NCBI GenBank assembly: GCA_964368455.1
Contig: CAYJAZ010000012.1
Coordinates: 12,469 to 76,468 of the forward strand
Source: CAYJAZ01 sp964368455
GTDB taxonomy: Bacteria > Desulfobacterota > Desulfovibrionia > Desulfovibrionales > Desulfovibrionaceae
Reading direction: 5' to 3'
DNA: 64,000 nucleotides
Position 1 is the first letter of the stretch. Every line of letters begins with the position of its first letter. The notes beneath the pieces were generated by a model that saw only the letters and a program-made list of their open reading frames with translations, had not been told where the DNA came from and did not search any database. This document shows positions 8,870 through 16,524 of this stretch, piece after piece. Made by a program: the position numbers and the translations under genes.

Positions 8870-10264
8870 CTAGATTCCCATTGGTCCCCAATAGAAGAGT
8901 GTGTTTAGGTATACTAAAATAGCACCGATAACAATACGTGGGATCATCATAATAAGAATGTGTTTCAATTTGAGGTAGCCAGTAGCATAGATGAAGATAG
9001 CTGGAGCTAATTCATAAGGGAAGAGCCATTGATCAAGTCCAAGGAAGAAGGAATAAATCATTGGTTTGATATTAAAGCCCATTTCTATAGCTAGATCAGC
9101 CATTGGCAAGGTGAGAGTTGAAGAAGCAGCAACTGGTGTGAGAACAAAGTTTGCTAAAACACCTGCAAAATATCCAAAGAGAGAAGCCATTTCAAGTGTC
9201 TTGATTTGTTCAAGAATTGGCAACATTTTATCTGAAAGCCAGCCTGGAATTCCTAGTGAACCAGCAACAATACCAATAGACATACAGCCAGCAATAAAGA
9301 TTGGAATAGAGAAATTTAATTTTGTGATATCTTCTTTTTTCAAGAGATTTATTGGTGGGAAGAAAGCAAGAAGAATAACAGCAGAAATACAGAAAAGCCC
9401 GTTCAATCCGTGGTATGGTTCTAAAACCAAAGAAGCAACCGCAGTAATAAATAATGCAACAGCAAGAATTTCTTTACGTGTTACGCCACCCATTTTGACA
9501 AGTTCTGTTTTTGCAAGTTTTGATGCTTCTTCAATTTGTAAAGCAACTTCTTTGCGACCATAAAAATAAGCTATCATAATAGATGCAAAACCAGATACGA
9601 CAAAGAGACTAAAGTTTTCAATAAAGAATTGAAGCCATGTCACTGTGAAGCCGTCTTCTTTGAGCATTTGGATACCAATGATACCAAGTCCGTTTGGTAG
9701 GAAGTTGTAACCAACACCCATACCAGCAAAATAAGAAGTAAGCATGATAGCAGAAGCAGCCTTTGAACCTGGATCAAGCTTTAATGCAGCACAAATACTA
9801 AGACCAAGCATAGCAAATACAATAGTTGTGGTGAAACCATCTGGTACTATTGCGTTGAGGATATAACCTGCAAAAAAGAATGAGAGGAATAAAAGAAATG
9901 GAGTTTTTGCAATCTTACTAATGATAATGAGGGAAATACGTTGTGCAAAGCCCGTTTCGTCAACAATAATGCCAATACAAAGACCAGCAACCATATACCA
10001 AGGAACAAAAGTTGTCCAACCAGCAAAAACAATGTCTGGCGTTGCTACCTTAAAGATAACAAAACTAAACATAAGCATAATAGCTGTGATTGCATTTGGG
10101 ATAGGCTCAAAAGCGAAAAAAGAAATAGCTAAAAAAGTGATAAACCAAAATGTACTGACTTGTACATTTTCTGGATTATACATTAAAAATGCACCTATTG
10201 CGGCAATGATAAAACTATATAACATGCCCTTAAGGTTTTGGTTGGAAGAAAGAACTGCTTTCAT
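8870..10264 (-). CDS. DASS/SLC13-family anion (dicarboxylate-type) transporter
   Basis: 464 residues, polytopic (about eleven to twelve membrane spans), resembling divalent anion:sodium symporters. Two related re-entrant regions are visible, around NAIVPDGFTTTIVFAML (about residues 132-148) and the later FVLTPVAASSTLTLPMADL (about 372-390). The latter corresponds to the SNT-like ligand motif, although here the Ser/Asn/Thr order is altered. Likely substrates are C4-dicarboxylates, sulfate-like anions or organic sulfonates; the sequence does not decide. AGGAGAA precedes the start. It is monocistronic: a terminator follows, and a palindrome at 10321-10342 may regulate it. Confidence 0.85.
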   Translation of the reverse strand: MKAVLSSNQNLKGMLYSFIIAAIGAFLMYNPENVQVSTFWFITFLAISFFAFEPIPNAITAIMLMFSFVIFKVATPDIVFAGWTTFVPWYMVAGLCIGIIVDETGFAQRISLIIISKIAKTPFLLFLSFFFAGYILNAIVPDGFTTTIVFAMLGLSICAALKLDPGSKAASAIMLTSYFAGMGVGYNFLPNGLGIIGIQMLKEDGFTVTWLQFFIENFSLFVVSGFASIMIAYFYGRKEVALQIEEASKLAKTELVKMGGVTRKEILAVALFITAVASLVLEPYHGLNGLFCISAVILLAFFPPINLLKKEDITKLNFSIPIFIAGCMSIGIVAGSLGIPGWLSDKMLPILEQIKTLEMASLFGYFAGVLANFVLTPVAASSTLTLPMADLAIEMGFNIKPMIYSFFLGLDQWLFPYELAPAIFIYATGYLKLKHILIMMIPRIVIGAILVYLNTLFYWGPMGI

Positions 10265-10320
10265 AACGTTTCTCCTGATGAATTATTACTTTGTACATAA
10301 TATAACAAGCTCAATTTTAT

Positions 10321-10342
10321 ATATGTAGCCACCACTACATAT
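10321..10342. promoter_or_regulatory. Palindromic operator candidate upstream of the DASS gene
   Basis: ATATGTAG - 6 bp - CTACATAT, an exact 8-bp inverted repeat about 57-78 bp upstream of the transporter start. A -10-like TATATT/TATTAT lies between it and the gene, so the palindrome would overlap or sit just above the -35 region. The binding protein is unknown. Confidence 0.45.
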
Positions 10343-10925
10343 TGCGAAGAAATATTAAAAACTTGCAAAAAAGTTCATATCAATTTAGTATATACTTAAT
10401 AAAAAAAAAGAGAAAAAAATAGAAGAAATAGAGTAAGTTAAAGAGAAAAATAATGGAAGCACTGGCATGAATGTCTTTAATATAAGAAAAGAGAAAATCT
10501 TATGTTTTTGTCGAGGCTTTATCAATTTTATTGATTGTGTATTTTTTCGCAAGCTTTCTTTTTTGAAGAAGAGATAATGCATAAATAGAGAAGAGTTGCT
10601 TCTTGTTTAGCTTGATTTTTTATAATTGTGAGTTTTATTTTAATAGATTAAATCTTGCTAATATTGTAGCTTCTTTGTTCTTTTCACTATTTTTTAATGA
10701 TATTATTATAAAAAATAATTAAATTTTTTTAAAAAATAATTGAAATTTTGATGTATAACTAGTTGAATGTATGTATGAATGTTGTTTTCTTTAAACTTTC
10801 TTTTATTTTTCTTTCAAAAAAAATCTTTTAATACTAAGGAAAACTTAAGAAATATTAGCTATAGTACAATTCATAGAGCAAGAAAAAGTATTGCTTTTTC
10901 ATATTCATAAAAAAGGAGAAATCTT
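10343..10925. other. Long AT-rich intergenic region
   Basis: 583 bp of very AT-rich sequence between divergent transcription units. It contains homopolymer tracts, but I see no convincing coding region, tRNA or riboswitch. The last 60 bp should contain the promoter of the BOF-domain gene. A 65-codon minus-strand frame at 10385-10582 has no ribosome binding site and a random-looking composition. Confidence 0.4.
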
Positions 10926-11276
10926 ATGAAATTATTATCTTTACTCGTGTTAACAACTTTTATTTCCACAACTTCTTATGCAGCTTACACAGGGCCAAAT
11001 TCAACAAAAAATAGTGTTAAAGGTTCTGCAAAAGCAGTTTTATCCGCACCAGACGATACAAAGATGCATCTTGAAGGCAAGGTTATCAATAGAATCAAAA
11101 AGGATAAATACACCTTCCAAGACAGCACAGGCACAATTATTGTTGAAATCGACAATGATAAAATGCGTAATATTACTTTTGATGAAAACACAAATGTTAT
11201 TCTCTATGGTGAAGTTGACGATAACTTCAATAAAGACAATGAATTTGAAGTCGATTTTATTGAAATAGTGAAATAG
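10926..11276 (+). CDS. Periplasmic BOF-domain (YgiW/YdeI-type) stress protein
   Basis: 116 residues. A Sec signal peptide (residues 1-19, cleavage after SYA) is followed by one bacterial OB-fold domain (about 45-116), with the family pattern LEGKVINRIKKDKYTFQDSTG, then IVEIDNDK and ILYGEVDDNF. Proteins of the NirD/YgiW/YdeI family are periplasmic and linked to tolerance of peroxide, cadmium, acid or antimicrobial peptides in enterobacteria; the role here is by analogy. AAAGGAGAA precedes the ATG. A strong terminator follows, so it is a single-gene unit. Confidence 0.88.
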   Translation: MKLLSLLVLTTFISTTSYAAYTGPNSTKNSVKGSAKAVLSAPDDTKMHLEGKVINRIKKDKYTFQDSTGTIIVEIDNDKMRNITFDENTNVILYGEVDDNFNKDNEFEVDFIEIVK

Positions 11277-11297
11277 TCTTGCTAAGACATTAACTTG

Positions 11298-11334
11298 AAA
11301 GCTCTTTACTTTTTATTGTAAAGAGCTTTTTTTA
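11298..11334 (+). terminator. Terminator between the BOF gene and upp
   Basis: Stem AAAGCTCTTTAC / GTAAAGAGCTTT (12 bp) followed by seven T. The A-rich 5' side may also let it act on the convergent upp transcript. Confidence 0.85.
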
Positions 11335-11347
11335 TACATTAATGTTA

Positions 11348-11977
11348 TTATTTTTCTGTTCCAAATAATCTATCGCCAGCATCGCCAAGCCCTGGTAATA
11401 TATAGCCATTATCATTAAGTTTTTCGTCAATAGCAGAGGTATAGATTTCAATATCAGGATGTTTTTCTAATACTTTTTCTATACCTATAGGTGCACAAAC
11501 AAGATGTAGGCTGTATATTTTTAGTGCATTTTTTTCTTTGAGTATATCTATAGCAGCATTGAGTGAACCGCCTGTTGCAAGCATTGGATCAAGAATGATG
11601 GCACTTCTTTGATCAACATCATGAATAATATTGCTATAGTATTGCACAGCTTGCAAGCTTTCTTCATCTCTATAAAGGCCTACTACACTGATTGGACTAT
11701 CGTTTATAATATCAAGCACACCCTCAACTAAACCTAATCCAGCTCTTAATATAGGTACAAGAGTAGGGCTTTTATTTGCGAGTGTTTCAACTTCGATTTC
11801 TCCTGCCCAGCTTTGCGTCTTAGTTTTTTTTAGCGACAGCTCTTTGCAAAGTTCATACATTAAATAACGCGTAAGCTCTCTAGTATAAGCTCTAAAAAGA
11901 GTTTGCTTTGTTTGCGTGTTTCGTAAAAGTCCTATAGTGTGTCGTACAAGCGGATGATCAACAAGATGTATAGCCAT
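11348..11977 (-). CDS. upp: Uracil phosphoribosyltransferase
   Basis: 209 residues, matching the family (E. coli Upp has 208). It converts uracil and PRPP to UMP for pyrimidine salvage. The PRPP-binding loop is DPMLATGGS at 130-138, and the typical C-terminus GDAGDRLFGT, which forms the uracil pocket, is intact. The start ATG follows AAGGAAG. It begins 33 nt downstream of the selenoprotein peroxiredoxin gene on the same strand with no terminator between, so the two may be co-transcribed. Confidence 0.97.
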   Translation of the reverse strand: MAIHLVDHPLVRHTIGLLRNTQTKQTLFRAYTRELTRYLMYELCKELSLKKTKTQSWAGEIEVETLANKSPTLVPILRAGLGLVEGVLDIINDSPISVVGLYRDEESLQAVQYYSNIIHDVDQRSAIILDPMLATGGSLNAAIDILKEKNALKIYSLHLVCAPIGIEKVLEKHPDIEIYTSAIDEKLNDNGYILPGLGDAGDRLFGTEK

Positions 11978-12010
11978 GTGTCTTCCTTAAAATTTATTAT
12001 TTTCTGAGCT

Positions 12011-12574
12011 TTATTGAAGCATTGCAATTACTTCTTTTAATAAATCATTGTGATCAAGCCTTACTTTATAGTCAGGATTTACATAGCTAAAGAAAATTTT
12101 CTTATCTTTATCAACAATAAATACTGATGGAACTGGTAAATGATGATGTTTTTCTCCTGAATCTCTTTCAATATCTATTTTATATTCATTGAGATATTGA
12201 CTTACTGTTGCATCATCAAGACGAAAAGCAACACCAAAAGATTCTATCATCTTAGCTTTAGAATCTGAATAAAGAGGGTAAGCCAGCTTCTTGCTTTTAA
12301 TGCTTTCATTTAAATATACAGGAAGATCGGGCGAAACTGCCACAATAGCAACATCTAATTCATTGAGCTTGTCTATGATTTTATTAATTCCTACTAACTG
12401 TAGAAGGCAAAAAGGTCACCAATTACCGCGATAAAAAACAATTACCGCAGCTTTTCCGTCTATTAGTTTAAACAAACTTGTGCTTTCATCATTGCTAGAA
12501 ATAAGACTAGAATCGGCGATAGTGTCGCCTTTTAACAAGGGTTTAATCGTTTCTGCTGAATTTGCAATAGTCAT
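12011..12574 (-). CDS. Selenocysteine-containing peroxiredoxin-like protein (UGA read as Sec)
   Basis: Reading from ATG 12574-12572 (AAGGAGAA ribosome binding site), the frame runs 187 codons to 12011 with one in-frame TGA at 12418-12416, codon 53. The context is FYRGNW-U-PFC: exactly where AhpC/TSA-type peroxiredoxin-like proteins carry the catalytic cysteine (the usual form is YRGxWCPxC). The resolving cysteine C56 is kept. The thioredoxin-fold domain continues uninterrupted through AIVAVSPD, LPVPSVFIVDKDKKIFF and the C-terminus. A hairpin with bacterial SECIS features starts 2 nt after the UGA. The product should reduce peroxides in the cytoplasm. Annotation that treats TGA as stop would leave a 110-residue headless fragment (12011-12343) or call it a pseudogene. 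Confidence 0.85.
12379..12413 (-). promoter_or_regulatory. Putative SECIS element inside the peroxiredoxin ORF
   Basis: In the mRNA the apical stem CTAC / GTAG closes a 5-nt loop AGTTA. It is extended by U-G and U-A pairs, an internal bulge, and a lower U-rich/A-rich stem. The apical loop begins 17 nt after the UGA and has G as its second base. Both fit the known bacterial SECIS pattern (loop about 16-37 nt from UGA, G in the first two loop positions). It would recruit SelB with Sec-tRNA. Confidence 0.65.
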
Positions 12575-12847
12575 AAAAATTCTCCTTCATAATAAAGTTT
12601 TAATTATTCTTTGAAGCTATGAAATTATCTAGAATTTTAAAAAAAGACTTATAATGCTATAATCTACAAATACCACACTTTAGAAAAAAATAAAAGACTT
12701 TTTGAGTGGCTTGTAGAGCAGGCAATAGAGATTAGGCTTTGTAAGTCTAACTAATGAATGAAATAAATGTAACAGTTTGAAGGTTTTTTTGTCTTGTTTA
12801 TGATTTGACTTTGTGAGTTTTTTAGAGCAAATCTTTTTGCAAAATGC

Positions 12848-14026
12848 TTAATTTTTATGAATCACAAAATTGTTCTTGCCATTTCTTTTTGCTAAATAGA
12901 GAGCTTTATCTGCGGCTTCAAAGAGTTTTTCATAAGTGTTGATTTCATTAGTATAGTTAGCAATACCTAAAGAAATTGATATTATGACTTTCTCTCCATT
13001 TTCTGTGATATATGTGTCTTCTAGATTATCTTTTAAACCTTGAAAAATCTCTGCAATTCTTTTCTCTGAGCATTTATGTCTTAAGAAAATAACAAATTCA
13101 TCCCCACCAAAACGTCCTAGTACATCTAATGGTCTCAGTTGCGATTCTAGCAATTCCGCGAATGTATGCAGAATTTCATCGCCTTTTAGATGGCCAAAGT
13201 TATCATTAATTGCCTTAAAATTGTCAAGATCTATAACAATCATTGCGCCATTTTGATGCGTGTCAAGATGCAGTGAAACTTTCTTTACAAAGCCTGCCTT
13301 ATTATAGAGGCCAGTTAAGGTGTCGGTGTCAACTTTTTTCTCTAGCTCCAGTATAAGGGTTTCGTAAGCTTCGTTGGAAACCAAGAAGAGAAGAAATATC
13401 GCTGTGACATAAAAAATTAATAATAAGTACAATCCAATTGATACAGCATTAATAATAAAGCTAGTATTATCAATAGGTAAGGATAATATATGTGAATTAT
13501 AAAGCATGTATATGAGCAATAAAAGCATAAGAGAATTTAACGATTTAATTAAAAAGCTGTTTTTGACAATTTTCTTTGTTTCGTTCACAGGAAAAAAGAG
13601 CATGAATAATACCAAGATCACGAGGTGTACAAGAAAGGAAAGTTGTGCTTCTATTCTCATTAAAACAGGATTGCTGTAAATTTCATAAAGTGGTGTTCCG
13701 AGGTATAAAGAGTATGCTCCAGATGTTGCCGCATGTAATACAAAAAAATGTAACATCGCTCCAAGGGTAACTGCAACAATTCCCATGAATCTATCTTTAA
13801 AGAGGATTTGTACTTCTAACAAAAAAACAAAAGCGAATATAATATAAACAAGTATTGAATGAGTATAGAAGTATTGAATACCAAGATTCATCAAAAATAC
13901 ATTGAATATTGGTATGATAAATTTTACGCTTTGATGGAAGCGTTCTTCTTGTAAATATCTTTTCCCCAACATTAAACATGCAAAAGAATGTATATATGCT
14001 AATATAATAAATGAAATTGAATGCAT
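12848..14026 (-). CDS. Membrane diguanylate cyclase (GGDEF)
   Basis: 392 residues. The N-terminal two-thirds holds about six to eight membrane helices (residues 1-215) with no recognised sensor family. A C-terminal GGDEF domain (about 233-390) follows. The active-site motif is intact (RFGGDEF, GGDEF at 307-311), as is the metal/substrate segment VIDLDNFKAIND around 265. The product-inhibition I-site RxxD (RPLD, 298-301) sits five residues before GGDEF. An active, feedback-controlled c-di-GMP synthase is therefore expected, in line with the flagellar genes elsewhere in the window. AAAAGGAA precedes the start. It is monocistronic by position. Confidence 0.93.
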   Translation of the reverse strand: MHSISFIILAYIHSFACLMLGKRYLQEERFHQSVKFIIPIFNVFLMNLGIQYFYTHSILVYIIFAFVFLLEVQILFKDRFMGIVAVTLGAMLHFFVLHAATSGAYSLYLGTPLYEIYSNPVLMRIEAQLSFLVHLVILVLFMLFFPVNETKKIVKNSFLIKSLNSLMLLLLIYMLYNSHILSLPIDNTSFIINAVSIGLYLLLIFYVTAIFLLFLVSNEAYETLILELEKKVDTDTLTGLYNKAGFVKKVSLHLDTHQNGAMIVIDLDNFKAINDNFGHLKGDEILHTFAELLESQLRPLDVLGRFGGDEFVIFLRHKCSEKRIAEIFQGLKDNLEDTYITENGEKVIISISLGIANYTNEINTYEKLFEAADKALYLAKRNGKNNFVIHKN

Positions 14027-14355
14027 AGAATTACATTCCTTTTAAAATTACTAGTTTTGAAGTAATAGCATGAAAAATTGGACAATAAGGCGATATTTTT
14101 CTGTTTCGTTTAAGGAGTTTGCACAATATATAAAACAATACATAAAATAAATACAAAAGTAAAATAACATAAATAGAAAAAAAATGCAAATTGCCTAATT
14201 CTATAATTTGATGTTTGTATTATAAGTGTAGTGCAGAAACTAAGCGATACTATAAGTTTATTACAAATTTTTTGAAAAAAAAATTGTCTAATTAAAAAGA
14301 ATTCAAATTTAAACAAAAAAAGCTATATTGCTATAGCTCTGAAAATTTTTATAAA
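14027..14355. other. AT-rich intergenic region
   Basis: 329 bp between the diguanylate cyclase start and the tRNA-Ser 3' end, both on minus. It should hold the cyclase promoter and the tRNA terminator. Near the tRNA, a weak AGCTATA / TATAGCT hairpin (around 14321-14337) with T-rich flanks could terminate the tRNA transcript. No coding region is credible. Confidence 0.4.
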
Positions 14356-14445
14356 TGGCGGAGAGTGAGAGATTCGAACTCCCGGAGGGCTCTCACCCTC
14401 AACGGTTTTCAAGACCGCCGTAATCAACCGCTCTACCAACTCTCC
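14356..14445 (-). tRNA. tRNA-Ser (anticodon UGA)
   Basis: 90 nt, a class II tRNA with the long variable arm expected for serine. The acceptor stem GGAGAGT pairs with ACTCTCC, the T-loop has GTTCGAATC, and the anticodon loop CTTGAAA gives TGA. The discriminator is G, as usual for serine, and CCA is encoded. A TTGACA lies upstream on the minus strand. Confidence 0.95.
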
Positions 14446-14659
14446 GCGTTAGAAATAAATGCCATAGGCATAGATAAATGTCAAGTTTTTTATTAAAATT
14501 TTTTAAGAAATTGTTTTTTGTTGTAAATTCAATGTTTTATATTGCTTGCACTCTTGAAAAATAAATCTAATTATTCGTGATTTTCTTCTTTTTAAAATAA
14601 AGAGATGCAAATTGTAAAGACCAAGCAATGTGCATAACAAGTTGTAAATTCATCATTAA

Positions 14660-14842
14660 TTACTTCACAAGAAAAGAAATGTCTTGATTCGTAGCAATTA
14701 TGCTCGCACCAGAAGCAGTAAGAACAATAAAAAGTATAAAGACAATAGCAGCAACAGTATTAGAAAATTGCCATTTTTTTAATATATTTTTATAGTTTTT
14801 ATTTGAATTATATATAGAAAAATTCTGTTCTTGTGTTTTCAT
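14660..14842 (-). CDS. Small single-span membrane protein, unknown
   Basis: A 60-residue frame starting MKTQEQNFSIYNS with one clear transmembrane helix near the C-terminal half (about residues 29-51, VAAIVFILFIVLTASGASI). The upstream GAGAAA is a weak ribosome binding site. A longer frame reaching 14956 would overlap the end of the preceding gene and adds a non-hydrophobic, random-looking segment, so I prefer the short form. It follows the unknown gene at 14941 on the same strand. No family recognised; could be a small regulatory or stress membrane peptide. Confidence 0.45.
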   Translation of the reverse strand: MKTQEQNFSIYNSNKNYKNILKKWQFSNTVAAIVFILFIVLTASGASIIATNQDISFLVK

Positions 14843-14940
14843 TGTATTTCTCGATTTTTTTTGATGTTTAAATTTGTGAGAGATAGATAATGCCAAATAA
14901 AGTTGTCTGTTTTGAAGTGTGTGACAACAAAGTTGCCGTA

Positions 14941-15528
14941 CTAAATGCGAATCCATTCATCTGAAGTTTTAGGGCAATTTTCTTTACTGTATTGTATAAG
15001 AGCTCTAATAAATAAATGTTCATTATTTCCTGTATGTAGAACATTTCCATCCTCATCAAGTATTTCCCAAGCACATTGTCTTGCATTAAGAATAAGACGT
15101 ACTTGTTTGTTCTTTAGTGCATATTGTGAACACGCTTCAAGAAGCATATAAGCAACTTCTAGCTTACTTTTATCATAATTGGAATTACTAAAACAATCAG
15201 GACTAGGTATAGCTATAGCAAGTTGAAGCTCTTTTGCATCAAGTAAATAACAAAATTGTAGATTCTGAGCATTTCTACCATATAAACCACAGGCAAAGTA
15301 ATTAATGTTTTTAGACGAATCTGAAGATACAGGAAAAAGAAAATCTAAATTATTCAAATCTAATGTTGAAAAAGAAGTGTTAATACTTCTGGCTTCTGTA
15401 GAAAAAAGGTTTGGATAGAATTCTTCAAGATTCTTATAAGCTTCTTTAGGAATTGGAGGTACAGCAAGAGCATTTTCTTCAAGAAAATGCATGAAAGTTC
15501 TTTCTTCTAAAGCTAAATTGCAAGACAT
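14941..15528 (-). CDS. Conserved-looking protein of unknown function
   Basis: 195 residues starting MSCNLALEERTF. This ATG has an AAGGAG ribosome binding site 6 nt upstream, whereas an ATG eight codons earlier lies before that site, so the shorter start is right. The protein is acidic, mixed alpha/beta, without signal peptide or membrane segment, and has scattered cysteines but no CxxC pair. The segment QVRLILNARQCAWEILDEDGN looks like a beta-hairpin. I do not recognise the family. It may form a short unit with the small membrane protein downstream. Confidence 0.65.
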   Translation of the reverse strand: MSCNLALEERTFMHFLEENALAVPPIPKEAYKNLEEFYPNLFSTEARSINTSFSTLDLNNLDFLFPVSSDSSKNINYFACGLYGRNAQNLQFCYLLDAKELQLAIAIPSPDCFSNSNYDKSKLEVAYMLLEACSQYALKNKQVRLILNARQCAWEILDEDGNVLHTGNNEHLFIRALIQYSKENCPKTSDEWIRI

Positions 15529-15719
15529 AAATAACTCCTTGTTGTTTGCCAACTATGTTGGCTGTTTTATGTTGCTATATATAAATATGCATTAAGCGTG
15601 CCAAAATTCGGATAAAGAAGAAAAAGAATTTAAAATTAGCAAAAGAAAAAACTTGCATGTATTTATATCTTGATTTATATTTTCTTTATCAGAAACAATT
15701 ACTAATAAGGAGTAGGCAT

Positions 15720-15896
15720 ATGTCTAACGAAGATAAGATTTTAGATGCAATGAAAAAAGCAGGCGAGCCATTAAACAATGGGAAAATCGCAGAACTCACA
15801 GGTATTGAAAAAAAAGATGTTGAAAAAGCAATGAAAAGTTTGAAAAACGATGAAAAAATCGTTTCACCAAAAAGATGTTATTGGGAACCAAAATAA
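15720..15896 (+). CDS. Small winged-helix DNA-binding-like protein
   Basis: 58 residues starting MSNEDKILDAMKKAG with AAGGAG ribosome binding site 7 nt upstream. An upstream in-frame start at 15657 would place that site inside the coding region, so I reject it. The sequence fits a minimal winged helix: helix 1 (DKILDAMKKAG), helix 2 (NNGKIAELTG), recognition helix (EKKDVEKAMKSLKND), then the wing ending SPKRCYWEPK. Similar tiny proteins are, from memory, common in sulfate reducers, sometimes compared with DsrD, although this is not DsrD. Its target is unknown. Confidence 0.75.
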   Translation: MSNEDKILDAMKKAGEPLNNGKIAELTGIEKKDVEKAMKSLKNDEKIVSPKRCYWEPK

Positions 15897-15906
15897 AGAT
15901 TTGTTT

Positions 15907-16497
15907 TGTCTCCGACGGCCAAAGGGAATAATTCCCTTTGGAAACCCTAGCATGCAAGGTGAGTGCGTAGGGAGATGGCTAAAGAAGAATATTTATTTTT
16001 TGTATGCGAAAAAGTTTTAAGGCTAAAATGCTATGCATTTTAGCCTTAAATACTGTTTCGCTTTAAAATTTTAATGCAAGTAGAGTCTTTGCAATCAAGT
16101 TAACATTTGTCACTATGTTCCAAATGTGAGTAGGAAAGCTTTAATCTTTAAAAAACATGGATTGCCGCGTCGTAACACTCCTCGCAATGACGAGTCTAGA
16201 GCATTACATTTCTTGCTGACGATAAAATTTTGTTCGCTATTCACGACTTTCTTATTTACACAAGAGGATGAAGTCACATTTGGAACGCAGTGACAAATGA
16301 CAACTTAATTTTCAGCTATAGCTACTTTTTAAAATTTTAAAGCGAAACAGTATTTAAGGGTGAGAAGCAAAGCGTCTCACCCTTAAAACTTTTTCGCAAA
16401 TAAAAAATAAATCTTCTTCTTTAGCTAGCTCCCTACGAACTCACCTTGCCTTATTCGGGTTTGCAAAGGGGCATTGCTCCTTTGCCCGCCGGAGGCA
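15907..16497. repeat. Composite nested-palindrome repeat, copy a (complete)
   Basis: 591 bp of symmetric structure. The outer ends are tgtctccgac (left) and gccggaggca (right). Inwards on each side lie an A hairpin (CCAAAGGGAA/TTCCCTTTGG left, GCAAAGGGG/CTCCTTTGC right), a B hairpin between fixed flanks gcgaaaaagttttaa and aaatactgtttcgc, and a C module catttgtcactatgttcc. The centre D contains the palindrome ggattgccgcgtcg and cgcaatgacgag. It fills the gap between the convergent winged-helix gene and lysA. There is no ORF. It probably also ends both transcripts. Confidence 0.85.
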
Positions 16498-16524
16498 AAA
16501 AAACAAAAAAAATAAAAAAGAAAG

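Noticed and set aside
10385..10582. 65-codon minus-strand frame
   Set aside because: No ribosome binding site, Phe/Ser/Lys composition typical of random AT-rich sequence, no neighbours on that strand.
12011..12343. Stand-alone 110-residue thioredoxin-like protein, or a pseudogene with nonsense mutation
   Set aside because: The frame upstream of the TGA is intact to a start with a strong ribosome binding site, and the TGA is exactly at the catalytic cysteine with a SECIS-like hairpin; selenocysteine explains it better.
14843..14956. Longer 98-residue version of the small membrane protein
   Set aside because: It would overlap the stop of the preceding gene and adds a segment without any signal or conservation-like pattern.
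15720..15896. DsrD (dissimilatory sulfite reductase-associated protein)
   Set aside because: Similar size and winged-helix fold, but the sequence does not match DsrD as I remember it and no dsrAB genes are adjacent.
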